Shown piece after piece: positions 12,167 through 24,256 of a stretch of 64,000 nucleotides of DNA. The position numbers and the translations under genes were made by a program. The notes beneath the pieces are model-generated. The model made no database searches. It saw only the letters and a list, made by a program, of their open reading frames with translations, and had not been told where the DNA came from. How positions within the stretch are numbered: position 1 is the stretch's first letter; each line of letters begins with the position of its first letter. The stretch covers positions 132,770,833 to 132,834,832 of the forward strand of contig CM053141.1 in NCBI GenBank assembly GCA_028571685.1, read 5' to 3'. The stretch is from Heterohyrax brucei. Its lineage: Eukaryota > Chordata > Mammalia > Hyracoidea > Procaviidae.

Positions 12167-13126
12167 ATGGGACCCAAAAAGCAACAGACAATTGTGGCAT
12201 ACAAGCAATCACTCATGGCTTCAGAAGGCTCCCAAACAAAGCAACCAAGGAGTTTTCCAGATGAAGAAACTTTTATGAAAGCATCAGGAAGTGAATACAA
12301 ATTGATTATATACAGGGCCCTTCTAGACCTTATACAAAATGCAGCAGAACAAAATGAAAAATTAAGCAAGTTGTTCGATCTGATGGAACACCAGTACTCT
12401 GAAATCCAACAGATCAAGAAGAAAATCAAAGACATAGAAACTTCCATGCAAAGCCAAGAAAACAGAATGGAACAAATGGAAAAAAGAATTTCTGACTTGG
12501 AAGACAGAGCTACTGATGCCAGTGTCTATGAGCAGAAATCAGAAAAAAGAAACAAGAAAAATGAAGAAACATTAAGGAGCATGTACGACTCTATTAAGAG
12601 GAACAACCTTCGATTAATTGGAGTCCCTGAACAGGGTGAGACATCTGAGAACACAGAGAGTATTGTTGCTGAGCTGCTAAAAGAAAACTTCCCAGAAATC
12701 ATGAAAGAAGAGAATATAGACATCTCAGATGCATATTGTACGCCACCCAATATAGATCTCAAAAGAAAGACTCCAAGACATATTATAATCAAGCTTAACA
12801 AAATGAAACATAAGCAGCAACTCTTAAAGGCAGCAAGACTCAAGGCAAAGCTAACATTCAGAGGGAAACCCTGTAGGCTCTCGTCAGACTTCTCAGCAGA
12901 AACTATGCTGGCACGGAGACAGTGGCAGGACACATTCAAAGTCTTGAAGGAGAAGAACTTCCAACCAAGAATTATATATCCTGCAAAACTGTCTTTCAAA
13001 CATGAAAATGAAATTAAGACATTTCCAGATAAACAGAAACTCAGAGACTTTGTAAAAACCAAACCCAAACTACAAGAAATACTGAAAGAATTTCTTGGCT
13101 TTGGCTTAGAAGAACGAAACCACTAG
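12167..13126 (+). CDS. L1 ORF1p, RNA-binding chaperone, intact
   Basis: This 319-codon frame is open from ATG to stop. L1 ORF1p is a trimeric nucleic-acid chaperone that coats L1 RNA in the cytoplasmic RNP. Visible order: a short N-terminal arm (about residues 1-50), a heptad-rich coiled coil (about 55-145, many Glu/Lys/Leu, ending in KRISDLEDRAT and SIKR), an RRM-like domain opening with NNLRLIGVPE at 146-155, and a basic C-terminal domain with RGKPCRL, SAETMLARR and YPAKLSF. Length is close to that of other mammalian ORF1p. The start is chosen because the 5'UTR ends there and MGPKK is the first in-frame Met before the coiled coil. It is the only intact frame in the element. Expression is not shown. 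Confidence 0.93.
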   Translation: MGPKKQQTIVAYKQSLMASEGSQTKQPRSFPDEETFMKASGSEYKLIIYRALLDLIQNAAEQNEKLSKLFDLMEHQYSEIQQIKKKIKDIETSMQSQENRMEQMEKRISDLEDRATDASVYEQKSEKRNKKNEETLRSMYDSIKRNNLRLIGVPEQGETSENTESIVAELLKENFPEIMKEENIDISDAYCTPPNIDLKRKTPRHIIIKLNKMKHKQQLLKAARLKAKLTFRGKPCRLSSDFSAETMLARRQWQDTFKVLKEKNFQPRIIYPAKLSFKHENEIKTFPDKQKLRDFVKTKPKLQEILKEFLGFGLEERNH

Positions 13127-13541
13127 CTTTATATTTCAGAACGACACACTACTCAATACTCATTTAGGGAAGGCTCCAAAGTAAATCACAGCTTTGATAT
13201 GGAAAGAAGCAATCCAGTGATCATCATGAAAACTATGGTTCATCATAATAAAAGAGGGATGTACTACAGTCGTTACAGTCCTTCCAGATGGAGAGGAAGA
13301 TGACAAGACTGGTAGTAATTAAAATTGGGTTTATAAATAGTTTATTAAGGGGGTTCATAGGGGCAGCTGTAAAGCACAACAAAGATGTATAATAACATTT
13401 CAAGAAATCTAACACACGAGTCTCAACAACTATAAAACCAGCTCTGAAAAAGTTGAAAAATCAACTCACAAAAAAGAGTGTCTCAGAACAGACTAATAAG
13501 AACAACAGACAAAACATCAACATAAAAATAAACATATCACA
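13127..13541 (+). other. L1 inter-ORF spacer
   Basis: About 415 bp between the ORF1 stop and the first ORF2 Met, without open frames. It is noticeably longer than the short spacer of human L1. Confidence 0.75.
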
Positions 13542-16500
13542 ATGGCAGCAGTGAACACATACCTATCAATAATTACATTGAATGTGAATGGACTGAATGC
13601 TCCAGTAAAGGGACACTGAGTGTCATCTTGGATCAAAAGACACGACCCATCCATATGTTGTCTACAAGACACTCACTTCAGACCTAAAGACAGGAACAAA
13701 CTGAAAATTAAAGGTTGGAAGAATATATATCAAGCTAACAATGAACAAAGAAGAGCAGGGGTGGCAATTCTAATCTCAGACAAAATCAACTTTAATGTCA
13801 AAACCACCATCGTGGACAAAGATGGACATTATTTACTGCTGAAAGGTTCAGTACACAAGCAAGAATTAACTATATTAAACATTTATGCACCTAATGTCAG
13901 AGCACCTAAATATGTCGAAGAAACACTGACTATGCTCAAAAGGGAGTTAGATGACTCCACAATAATAGTGGGAGACTTTAACACTCCACTCTCATTACTA
14001 GACAGATCATCTAGAAAAAAGCTCAGTAAGGATACAGAAGACCTCATTGACACAATTAACCAACTAAACCTCACTGATATATACAGAACTTTCCACCCAT
14101 CAGCAGACAACTACACCTTCTTCTCCAATGCACATGGAACATTCTCCAGAATTGACCACGTGATAGGCCATAATGCAATGCTCAACAAAATCCATACCAT
14201 TGAATTATTGCAAAGCATCTTCTCAGATCATAAAGCCATCAAAGTTGAAATCAATAGCAGAAAAAACAGAGATAGAAAGTGGAACTCTTGGAAACTGAAC
14301 AACATCTTGCTCAAAAAAACATGGGTTATAGAGGAAATCAGGGATCAATTAAAGAAATTCATGGATTCCAATGAGAACGAAAACACTTCCTACCAGAACC
14401 TATGGGATACAGCCATAGCAGTGCTCAGAGGTCTGTTTATCTCCATAAATGCACACATCGGGAAGGAAGAAAGAAACCAAATCAAGGAACTAACTCTACA
14501 GCTTGAACAAGTAGAAAGAGAACAACAGAGGAATCCCTCGGGCACCGGAAGAAAGGAGATCATAAAGATTAGAGCAGAGCTAAATGAATTAGAGAATAGA
14601 AAAACAATTGAAAAAATTGAAAAGACCAAAAGCTGGTTTTTTGAAAAGATCAACAAAATTGATAAACCACTGGCTAAACTTACTAAAGAAAAGCAGGAAA
14701 GGAAACAAATAACCGAAATTAGAAATGAGAAGGGAGTTGTCACCACAGATGCAACAGAAATCAAAAACATCATAACAGAATACTATGAAAGACTGTACTC
14801 TAACAAATTTGAAAACCTAGGGGAAATGGACCAATTCCTTGACTCATACCACCTACCCAAATTATCACAACGTGAAGCAGAACAACTTAATAAACCCATC
14901 ACAAAGGAAGAGATTGAAAAGGTTATCAAAACACTGCCAACCCAAAAAAGTCCGGGCCCAGATGGCTTCACGGCAGAATTCTACCAAGCATTTAGAGAAG
15001 AATTATCCCCAATACTATTGAAACTATTTCACAGTATAGAAAGGGATGAAGTACTCCCATACTCATTCTATGAAGCCAGCATAACGCTGATACCTAAGCC
15101 CGGGAAAGATCCAACAAAGACAGAGAACTGCAGACCGACATCACTCATGAACTTTGATGCTAAAATCTTCAACAAAATTCTTGCCAACAGAATACAACAA
15201 CATATCAAGAAAATAATCCATCATGACCAAGTGGGATTCATACCAGGGATGCAAGGCTGGTTCAACATCAGGAAAACAATTAATGTGATTAACCACATAA
15301 ATAACACAAAAGACAAAGATCACCTGATTTTGTCCATTGATGCCGAAAAGGCATTTGATAAAGTCCAACACCCATTCATGCTAAAAACTCTTAGCAAAAT
15401 GGGCATAGACGGCAAATTCCTCAACACAATAAGGGCCATTTATACAACGCCAATTGCCCACATCATCCTCAATGGAGAGACACTGAAAGACTTTCCCCTG
15501 AGATCAGGAACTAGACAAGGATGCCCACTCTCACCTCTCCTATTCAACATTGTGCTAGAAGTTCTAGCCAGAGCAATTAGACAAGACGAACAAATAAAGG
15601 GCATCTGCATCGGCAAAGAGGAAGTTAAAATCTCCCTGTTCGCAGATGATATGATTGTATATGCAGAGAACCCCAAGGAATCTATAAGTAAGTTACTCAA
15701 ACTGATAGAAGAGTTCAGCAAAGTCTCAGGATACAAGATAAACATAAGTAAATCAGTAGGATTCCTTTATACCAACAACGAGACTGTTAAGGAGGAAATT
15801 ATCAAATCTATACCATTTCTGATAGCCCCTAAGAAGATAAAGTACCTAGAAATTAATCTAACCAGAGAAACAACAGACCTTTACCAAGAGAACTACACGC
15901 CCTTACTACAAGAAACTAAGAGAGACTTAGATAAATGGAAAAACCTACCCTGCTCATGGATAGGAAGACTTAATATTGTGAAAATGTCTATTTTACCCAA
16001 AGCAATTTATTTATATAACGCAATCCCAATACAAGTTCCAGCATCATTTTTTAATGAGATGGAGAAACAAATCACCAGTTTTGTTTGGAAAGGGAAGAAG
16101 CCCGGATAAGTAAGGTACTACTAAAGAAGAAGAACACACTGGGAGGCCTCTCATTACCCGACCTTAGAACATACTACACTGCCACAGTGGTCAAAACAGC
16201 CTGGTACTGGTACAAGAACAGACAGACTGATCAATGGAACAGAATTGAGACCCCAGAGATGACACCATCTGCCTATGAACAGTTGATATTCGACAAAGGC
16301 CCTAAGACATTAAACTGGGGTAAAAACAGCATCTTCAACAAATGGTGCTGGTAAAATTGGTTATTCATCTGCAATAAACTGAATCAAGATCCATATCTTA
16401 CACCTTATACAAAAACCAACTCCAACTGGATAAAAGACCTAAATATCAAACCTAAAACGATAAAGCTCATCCAAGAAAAGGTAGGAACAACAATGGAAGT

Positions 16501-17365
16501 TTTAATACACAGTGAGGACAGACTCCAAAATCTGTCAAAGAAACCTCAATCAACAGAAGAGAAAGTAGATAAATGGGAACTATTAAGAATCAAACACTTT
16601 TGCTCATCCAAAGACTTTATTAATAGAATTAAAAGAACACCCACAGAGTGGGAAAAAATATTTGGCAACTCTATGTCAGACCGATGCCTGATCTCCATAA
16701 TCTATAAGATACTACAAAATATCAATAAGAAGAAGATAAACCATCCAATTAAACGATGGGCAAACGAGATGGACAGATACTTCAATAAAGAGGAGATCCA
16801 GGCAGCCAAAAAACACATGCGGACATGTTCACGATCTTTAGCTATTAAAGACATTCAAATCAAGACAACAATGAGATACCATCTCACCCCAACAAGACTG
16901 GCCATGATCCAGAAAACACAAAACAACAAATGCTGGAGAGGCTGTGGAGAAAGTGGAACCCTCCTACACTGTTGGTGGGGTTGCAAAATGGTCCAGCCTC
17001 TTTGGAAGGCAATCTGGCGCTTCCTTAAAAAAATGGATATTGATATACCATTTGACCCAGTCATTCCACTACTTGGAATATATCCTACAGATTCAAGGCC
17101 TTTCACACCAACGGACACATGCACCAGAATGTTTATCGCGGCACAGTCCACAATTTCAAAAAGGTGGAATCAACCCAGATGCCCAACAATAGAAGAATGG
17201 ATAGGTAAACCGTGGTACATATACTCAATGGAGCACTACGCAATGATAAAGAGTAGCGATGATTCCAGGATACATCTCCTAACCTGGTTTCAACTGGAAG
17301 ACATTATGTTGAGTGAGAGTAGTCAGCGACAAAAGGACAAATACTGTATGAGACCTCTACGATAA
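13542..17365 (+). pseudogene. L1 ORF2p (endonuclease / reverse transcriptase), three breaks
   Basis: ORF2p nicks genomic DNA and reverse-transcribes L1 RNA at the nick. Starting from ATG 13,542 the numbering lines up with human ORF2p: Asn14 (NVNGLN), Asp145 (GDFNTPLS), Asp205 (RIDH) and His230 (SDHKAI) of the endonuclease are present, but residue 43 is Asp (LQDTHF, codon 13,668-13,670) where the catalytic Glu is expected. The RT motif FADD is at 15,639-15,650 (Asp702/703). The C-terminal Cys-rich motif C-x3-C-x7-H-x4-C spans 16,931-16,984. The breaks are TGA at 13,617-13,619 (codon 26, context suggests CGA to TGA CpG decay), a 1-bp loss near 16,101-16,104 giving a stop at 16,107-16,109, and TAA at 16,352-16,354. 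The longest open block is 13,620-16,109. Total length is about 1274 codons, as expected for L1. Confidence 0.95.
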
Positions 17366-18357
17366 GATCACAAAAACAGACTTGTGTATAGAAGAAAAGA
17401 CTCTTTGACAGCTGCAAGGGAGGGGAGGGAGGGAGGGAGGGCAAGGGGGGGAGGGTTTAGTTTAGGTAACTACTAGAAATCTAGTTGGGAGAAAGCGGTG
17501 ACAGCACACATTAGGAACAAGAACAACATTAAGTGGTCTTCAGCATAACTTGAGTATTCCTTCCATCTTAACTCAATATTGCAAGGATAGAGTAGCTGGG
17601 GTGGGGGGCGGGGGACCATGCTCTTTGGCGAATTCCAGGCCAATTGGCACAACTAGCGTTTTGCTAAGAGAGCTCTCTGCACCCCACATTGGTGAGTGGC
17701 GTCTGGGGTCTTAAAAGCTGCCAAGCTGCCATCCGAGGACACAGCAAATGGTCCCAACTCAGCAGGAACAGATGCTCACCGAGGGCCAAAATGGCATGCG
17801 GTAAAGACAACTGAGAAGACAGAGAGACCCACAAGAGTGGGTGCCTACATCGACCTGGGACCGGAAGAACCGGATGGTGCCCGGCCACCACCAGTGATAG
17901 CCATGACGGAGCTCACAGAGAGGAGTCTCACTGGCAACACAAGAATAAAAAGAGGTGCGTCATGAGATCTTCACTAAAAGACCTCAATTGATGGTCCAGC
18001 GGTTTTGGGGTTCCTCTGAGAGCATGGCCCCCGGCCCTGATGCTGCCCGTTCCCATAAATTATAACAAAGGTCCACTCTTTGGACAGGAATGGAATGGAC
18101 TTGGCAATGCAGAGTAACCATATGTTGGAAGCACTTTATGGTTCTGTACATCTATAGGATACCATCTTGCTGACCTCTGGCTGGAGGAAGGGGAGTGGAC
18201 GGAGAGGAGGCGAAAGGAGACTGTTGGGAGGATGAGACATGTATGGAGCAGAGAGGAACAGTGTGCAGTCACCGGACAGGGAGAGCAGTGGAAGCTGCAT
18301 ATAGGGGGGCATGTAAATTTGCATGTGAATGTACATTTTTACTCAGTTATGTTAAAT
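17366..18357 (+). other. L1 3'UTR with G-rich polypurine tract
   Basis: A roughly 1 kb 3'UTR. The G-rich block at 17,416-17,456 (repeated GGGAGGGAGGG followed by runs of five or more G) is of the kind seen in mammalian L1 3'UTRs and could fold as a G-quadruplex. Another G-rich stretch is at 17,601-17,615. Parts of this UTR recur in the window at 8589-8940, 46,884-47,325 and 54,662-54,740. AATAAA overlaps the start of the tail at about 18,355. Confidence 0.88.
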
Positions 18358-18442
18358 AAAAAAAAAAAAAAGAAAGAAAAAAAAATATATGTTAACTTGG
18401 ATAGGCTCAAATTCCAAAAAAAAAAAAAAAAAAAAAAAAAAA
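18358..18442 (+). other. Double poly(A) tail with 30-nt non-L1 segment
   Basis: The first A-rich tail (18,358-18,385) is followed by about 30 nt of non-L1 sequence (18,386-18,415, gttaacttggataggctc inside) and a second pure A tract (18,416-18,442). This is the layout of a short L1 3' transduction using a second downstream polyadenylation site. Confidence 0.7.
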
Positions 18443-18689
18443 GAAAAACAAAAACAAAACCAAGAGAAAACTCATCAGCCAACCTTGAAGCATGCTAGGA
18501 AACAAACTCAGTGTTTTAAACTGATGAAAATGATCAAGTACTTGTCCTACCTGTTCCATAAGAATTGTATCCTAAAGTAATCAATAGTTAGGGAAAGAAT
18601 CTCCTTTACTTTAGTAGGGTAACAACTCCTAAATTAAGAAGAAATGATGGAATTAAAATATCACCATTTGGAACCATTAAGATATTAAT

Positions 18690-18835
18690 GGGTATTAGCT
18701 GCTAGCCAAAAAATGTCAGCAGTTTGAATATACCAACCACTCCTTAGAAACCTTATGTGGCAGCTTTACTGTGTGCTTCCTATAGGGTTGTTATGAACTG
18801 GAATTAACTCGATGGCAACAGGTTTGGTTTTTGGT
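18690..18835 (+). repeat. AfroSINE, 5'-truncated
   Basis: It begins at ttagctgctagccaaaaaat and ends with ggaattaactcgatggcaac and a ggtttggtttttgg tail. Confidence 0.85.
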
Positions 18836-19810
18836 AAGTAATTATCAGCAATGGATAAAGATACCACAAAATGACAGAATTAGATACTCATGACTTCTCA
18901 TCGAAGTATACTATGCTAATCATTAATTATTTCTATTAAAAAAATAAAATCAGATCCTGATTCATTGCTGTTGAGTCATTTTTAAGTAACAAAACATAGT
19001 AAATGCAGGGGTATGGCAACATATTAAATGAGACCATGTCATTTGGAGTTATAGTAGTGCTTAAAACACAGGGAGAAATAGAAAAACAAAACAATTTTAA
19101 AACTCAAGAGTTCCTCAAAAATCTATTTTTCCCCAGAATCTTTACTCAGATATTTCATAAAATACATCTATAAATATGTATTCCATTTGTATATATACTC
19201 AAATCAACTAGTAAGACAACATCAGATTCTAGGGAGGAAGGCACAGAAAGATGATTACTAGTGAAGACAGTTGTGTAGAAAAGTATAATTAATACTGATT
19301 GAGAACATGGAAAAAGCACCTCAAATAAATCTTCTCACACAGAGGAAATAAATTTGTTTGCTTTCCTTCCAGGATTACACCCCTGAGCTTCCTGTTGTTG
19401 AAAATATTTCAATAGGTGTTTCACACATTTTATCCAGTCTCCTATTTGTTTAAAGCTAGAAGTAATTTCAGACTGTGTTACTCTCTGAGAAAGATCTCTC
19501 TTCTTTTTAATTGATACTTAATACTTTGAAAAACTACTTCTGATGAATTAAAATATAGAATATCCTTCAGCTATAGCACATAGAAGTATACACATCTTTT
19601 ATGGACATATGTGGCAAAAAAAAAAAAGAAGAAGAAGAAGAAAAATGACTGTGTTCACTGTTTACTATCAAGGTATGTTAATGATATCTTCCATGACATG
19701 ATAGCTTCAGGGCAAAGTACTTGATAGATGAGTGTGTGTATGATCTTACTGTCAGCAGTAATTATAATTTTAAACAAGACACATTTTAATTCATGTAAAT
19801 TAAAAAAGGA
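18836..19810. other. Unassigned AT-rich DNA with a GAA microsatellite
   Basis: No gene is visible. A simple repeat (A-run then (GAA)n) lies at 19,616-19,646. Confidence 0.5.
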
Positions 19811-19968
19811 AAAAAAATACTACTGCTACCAGGTCGATTCTAGCTCACAGCAACCCTACAGAAGAGAGGAGAACTGCCCTGTAGAGTTTCCAAGGAACAG
19901 CTGGTGGATTCGAATTTCTGACATTTTAGCAGCTGAGCTTTTAAGTACTGCACCATCGAAGCTCGGAG
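19811..19968 (-). repeat. AfroSINE, antisense
   Basis: Antisense tail aggtcgattctagctcacagc, then ggagaactgccctgtag, then the B-box side ctggtggattcgaatttctgac and head ttaagtactgcaccatcg. Confidence 0.88.
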
Positions 19969-20339
19969 CCTCTATCTGACCAATCATAAACATCAATATC
20001 AAACAAATTCTACAACTGTGACTAAGTGAGACAAAAACAAAATCATTGTGCAACCCACAAAATACCAACTATTTCCCTCTTGGTTAAAATGAGTGACTGC
20101 TACTTCTTTATTAACTACAAATTTATATTTGTCTAGGGTGCCCTCTCCGTAAATAAGATTAAGATACTTAACCACAGATGTGCCCTCTGCTTTCTTGTAG
20201 CTCCAATCAAGAGCTAGACCCACTTTCTTAGGTTGTCTTCAAAATTGCCCAACCAAAGCACAAATTCTTTCTAACACCCTCTTACTGAGATACCTCATGT
20301 CTCCCAATGGAAAACTCTGCATTTTGTTTTATTTTCCAG

Positions 20340-20765
20340 AGAGCATGTTGTTAAACATTTACCAGTATACACTGGTATATAACCCTGTGAAAAACTGTTT
20401 TCTGAAAAATACATCAGTAGAAATGCATAAGAATGTTCACTGATGTATTATTTATGGTGGCAGCGATGGGCATAAATCTTTAGGACAGTAGGTAGATGGA
20501 ACAGAAACTGTAAGCATAAAGTATTAGACAACAATGAGAAGAAAGATATCTAGTAAAAATTTCGAAATATAATGCTTAGTGAAAATTTTAAAACAGAATG
20601 AGATATTAACACCTTAAATATTAAAATCTTATGTACAAAAACCAATAGTACACATTTATGAAAACACTGACACTCAAAAAAAAAGATACACATTAAATGC
20701 AATGGAAAGATTACCCATCAGTGCAGACAGTGGGGAATGGAAATGCCTAGAGGAAATACAAAAAC
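20340..20765 (+). repeat. Old L1 (L1M-type) ORF2-end fossil
   Basis: It resembles the end of old mammalian L1 ORF2: tatataaccctgtgaaaaac, then gcataagaatgttcactgatg, then attatttatggtggcagc, then caatgagaagaaag, then aatgcttagtgaaa. Heavily decayed and without an open frame. Confidence 0.55.
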
Positions 20766-20989
20766 AAAATAAGAAAGGAACCTTGCACTGACCAACAATG
20801 AAAACATATGAACTGAGTAACACAGCAAACTCCATCCTCTGCTCCTGAAATCACTCCAGTCTCCCAAAGAATGGTATCTGAGTTAAGCTATCTAGGTTAA
20901 GGGTAAACCAGTAGTTAGTAGATGGATCTCTGGGCAATTATACAGAGTGGAATGTTGAAGAAGCATGTCTAGTTAAGAATCCATATCTA

Positions 20990-21330
20990 CAACGGCATAT
21001 TCAAAAGGGAATGCCAGAAGAAATGCAATTATTTTGGCATGTTTATAACATTTCAGTAAAGAGAAAAACCTGAAGATGTCAGTATAGAACAGATCATAAA
21101 TAGCCTGATAAGCTACATTAAGTTTGGTTTTTCTCTTGAAAGCAACGAGAAGCCAGTCAAAGAACTCACGGAGTAAAGTTAATTAGAATTGTCTAAAAAA
21201 GATCACTGACAAGGTAGAGAATGGACTGGCAGTGCTGAGTCTAAAGGCAGGAAGACAGCTTGGGAAACAACTACACAAATCCAGGGGAGAAATCAGAGGT
21301 GGTGGGGATAAAGATGAGGACCTCAGGAGG
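20990..21330 (+). repeat. Old mammalian interspersed repeat, unnamed
   Basis: The wording pattern (gaaagcaacgagaagccagtc, then aagatcactgacaaggtagagaatggactgg, then ggcaggaagacagcttggg) resembles a widespread ancient mammalian repeat also seen at about 43,650-45,200 and 59,560-60,130. I cannot name the family with certainty. Confidence 0.4.
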
Positions 21331-21782
21331 TGCTAATAAATGAGACTTTAAATAACGTGATGAATAAAGAGACTATAAATACCTTCATTATTGACTAGCT
21401 GAGAGTACACGGTAAATGAAAAGAAGTCAACAACGATGAGGTGGACAACAATGCCCTTCACTGAGATTAGACGTTTCTGTTTGCTTATGTAATATGATAT
21501 GTGGGGCATAAATGTTGTGTTTAGTTGTGGAAATATCAATTTCAAGTAATTCTGAGACATTAGTGGCACAAATTATCATATACCCAAACAAGTAATTTTT
21601 ATAGTTTTCTGTATAGGAAGAAGTTACTTTCAGAAATAGTTGTAAAAATAAAGAAATAGTAAAAGTGGTCAGAAAAGAAAGTACGCAGCAAAATTTCTTT
21701 CACTGAAGTTGATATATATACAACATCATGCAGATTTTCTTAAAAAAATCTTAAAATTTAATCAAATATTAGAATACATTTA

Positions 21783-21950
21783 AAAAAACTAAACCCACTG
21801 CCGTTGAGTTGATTCTGAGTCACAGCAACCCTACAGGACAGAGTAGAACTGCCCCACAGAGTTTCCAAGGAGTACCTGCCAGATTTGAAATGCCAACCTT
21901 TTGGTTAGCAGATGTAGCATTTAACCATTATACCACCAGGTATACCACCA
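21783..21950 (-). repeat. AfroSINE, antisense
   Basis: A nearly complete antisense copy: actgccgttgagttgattctg, then ctacaggacagagtagaactgcccc, then ttggttagcagatg, then taaccattataccaccagg. Confidence 0.9.
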
Positions 21951-22424
21951 CTAGAATAAAAAAAGTAAAAAGTAATAAACTGATATTTTCCATTATAGCT
22001 CATTAAAGAGAAAAACTTAAACCTACACAAGTTCCATCATACCATCAATAACATCATAGTTCTTGTTTTCAATCCTTAACTTCTACAAATCTGCCAACAA
22101 CTCTACCAAAATTGACCTACATACATTCATGTTTACTAGACAGCAAAGCTAATTTGTCAGTTTCTGTTCATTCACAGTTAACTGAAGGACATCTTCAATG
22201 ACTTTTAATGTTGATGGTTCTTTTACCTGAAGCAACTTACATGCAAATACCGAGAAAACATCCTATACATAGAAATCTGGCAGACATTTATAATAACAAT
22301 TCCATTCACAATAAATTTCAAAAACTGTATATTATCCATGTCTTTGTTTCTTCAAGATATATGCAAGTGCTTTTGAATGACTGTTCAAATATATTTCCAC
22401 TAAAATACCTTCATGAACACTAAT

Positions 22425-24256
22425 GAGCGAAGACCAGACTAATTGTGGGATGACATCAAGGCAGCATCCATGAAGAAGAGGTCATTAAAAAGGCAGGAAA
22501 GAAAGAAAAGATCAAATTAGATGTCAGAAGAGACTCTGAAACTTGCTCTCCAACATCAAACAGCAAAAGGAAGAAAAAAACAAAGTAAAAGAACTGAAGA
22601 TTTCAAAGGGCAGCTCAAGAAGATGAAATACAGTACTATAATGACATGTGCAAAGAGCTGGAACTAGAATACCAAAAGGGAAGAACATGCTCTGCATTTC
22701 TCAAACTGAAAGGACTGAAGAAAAATCCAAGCCTCACGTTGCAATAGCAAAAGATTCTATAGGAAAAATATTCAAAAGATTCAGGAAGCATCAAAAGAAG
22801 ATGGAAGGAACACACAGAGTAATTATACCAGAAAAAAACAGGCTGATGTTCAACCATTCAGAGGTAGCCTATGATCAGGAACTGAAGGAAGAAGTCAAAG
22901 CTGCACTGAAGGCAATGGCACAAAACAAGGCTCCAGCGATTGATGGAATATCAGTTGAAATATTTCCACAAACAGGTGTAGCACTGGAAGTGCTCATTTA
23001 TTTACGCCAAGAAATTTGGAGGACAGCTACCTGGCCAACTGACTGTAAAAGATCCATATTTATGCCTCTTCCCAATAAAGGTAATCTAATCTGATGCAGA
23101 AATTACCAAACAATACCATTAATACCACATGCAAGTAAAACTTTGCTAAAGGTCATTCAAAAGCGACTGCAACAGTATGCTAACAGGGAACTGCCAGAAA
23201 TTCAAGCCGGATTCAGAAGAGGATGTGGGGATATCATTGCTAATGGATCTTGGCTGCAATCACAGAATACCAGAAAGATGTTTATTTGTGTTTCATTGAC
23301 TATGCAAAGGCACTCGATTGTGTGGATCGTAACAAATTACGGCTACCATTGTGGAGAACTGGAATTCCACAACACTTAATTGTGCTCATGAGGAATCTGT
23401 ATATGGATCAAGAGGCAGCAGAACAACCAGACACTGCATAGTTTAAAGTCAGGAAAGGTATGCAGCAGGGTTGTATCCTTTCACCACACCTTTTCGATCT
23501 ATATGCTGAACAAATAATCCAGGAAGCTGTACTGTATGAAGAAGAACAAGCCTTCAGGATTGGAAGCTGACTCATTAACAACCCACGTTAGGCAGATGAC
23601 ACAACCTTGAAAATCCTCACAACCAGACAAATAAGCAACATCACGACAAATGGAGAAAAGATTGAGGCTTTCGAGGATTTCATTTTATGTGGTTCCACAA
23701 TCCATGCCACGGAAGCAGCAGTAGTGAAATCAAGACTAATTGCATTGGGAAAATCTGCTACAAAGGACCTCTTTAAAGTACTGAAAAGTAGTCACTTTGA
23801 AGACTAAAAGGTGCCTGACCCAAACCATGGTATTCTCAATCACATCACATGCTTGTGAAAGCTGGACTATGCATAAGACAGAAGAATTGATACCTTTCAA
23901 TGTGGTATTGGAAAAGAATATTGAATGTACCATGAACTGCCAAAAGAACAAATAGATCTGTTCTGGAAGAAGCACAACCAGCATGCTCCTTGGGAACAAA
24001 GATGGCAAGACTGCATCTTGCATACTTTGGACATGTTGTGAGGAGGAATCAGTCCCTGGAGGACATCATGCTTGGTAGAGTGGAGGGTCAGTGAAAAAGA
24101 GGAAGACCCTCCATGAGATGGATTGACAGAGTGGCTGCAACAATGGGCATAATCATAAAATGTACTGTGGGCATGGTGCAGAAGCAAACAGTGCTTCGTT
24201 CTGCTGTGGATAGGGTCGCCACAAGTAAGAACCAACTCGACGGTACCTAACAACAA
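22425..24256 (+). mobile_element. RTE/BovB LINE remnant, longest copy
   Basis: The most complete RTE copy in the window: the linker between endonuclease and RT, the RT domain (22,648-23,094 encodes DGISVEIF and WRTATWPTDCKRSIFMPLPN, the RT entry region; 23,143 onward ELPEIQAGFRRG), the C-terminal region, and the 3' end (accaactcgacggtacctaacaac). It is broken by many stops and frameshifts. It serves as an internal reference for the other RTE pieces. Confidence 0.92.

Larger units (their letters stand above)
11165..18442 (+). mobile_element. Near-complete young L1 (LINE-1)
   Basis: All parts are present in order: 5'UTR starting with a YY1-type caagatggcgg, ORF1, inter-ORF spacer, ORF2, 3'UTR with a G-rich polypurine block, and a poly(A) tail. 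Length (about 7.3 kb) and reading-frame preservation point to a recent, lineage-specific insertion. Exact ends are uncertain because both flanks are A-rich; aaaaacagaact (left) and aaaaacaaaacc (right, about 18,447) are only a tentative duplication. ORF1 is open; ORF2 has three disabling changes, so this copy cannot move autonomously. Confidence 0.95.

Noticed and set aside
12526..13068. 180-codon open frame on the minus strand
   Set aside because: It is the antisense shadow of the intact L1 ORF1; its product is Ser/Leu/Phe-rich with no domain.
16944..17192. Additional small ORF overlapping ORF2
   Set aside because: It is another frame of the ORF2 C-terminal region; the true frame carries the Cys/His motif and continues to 17,365.
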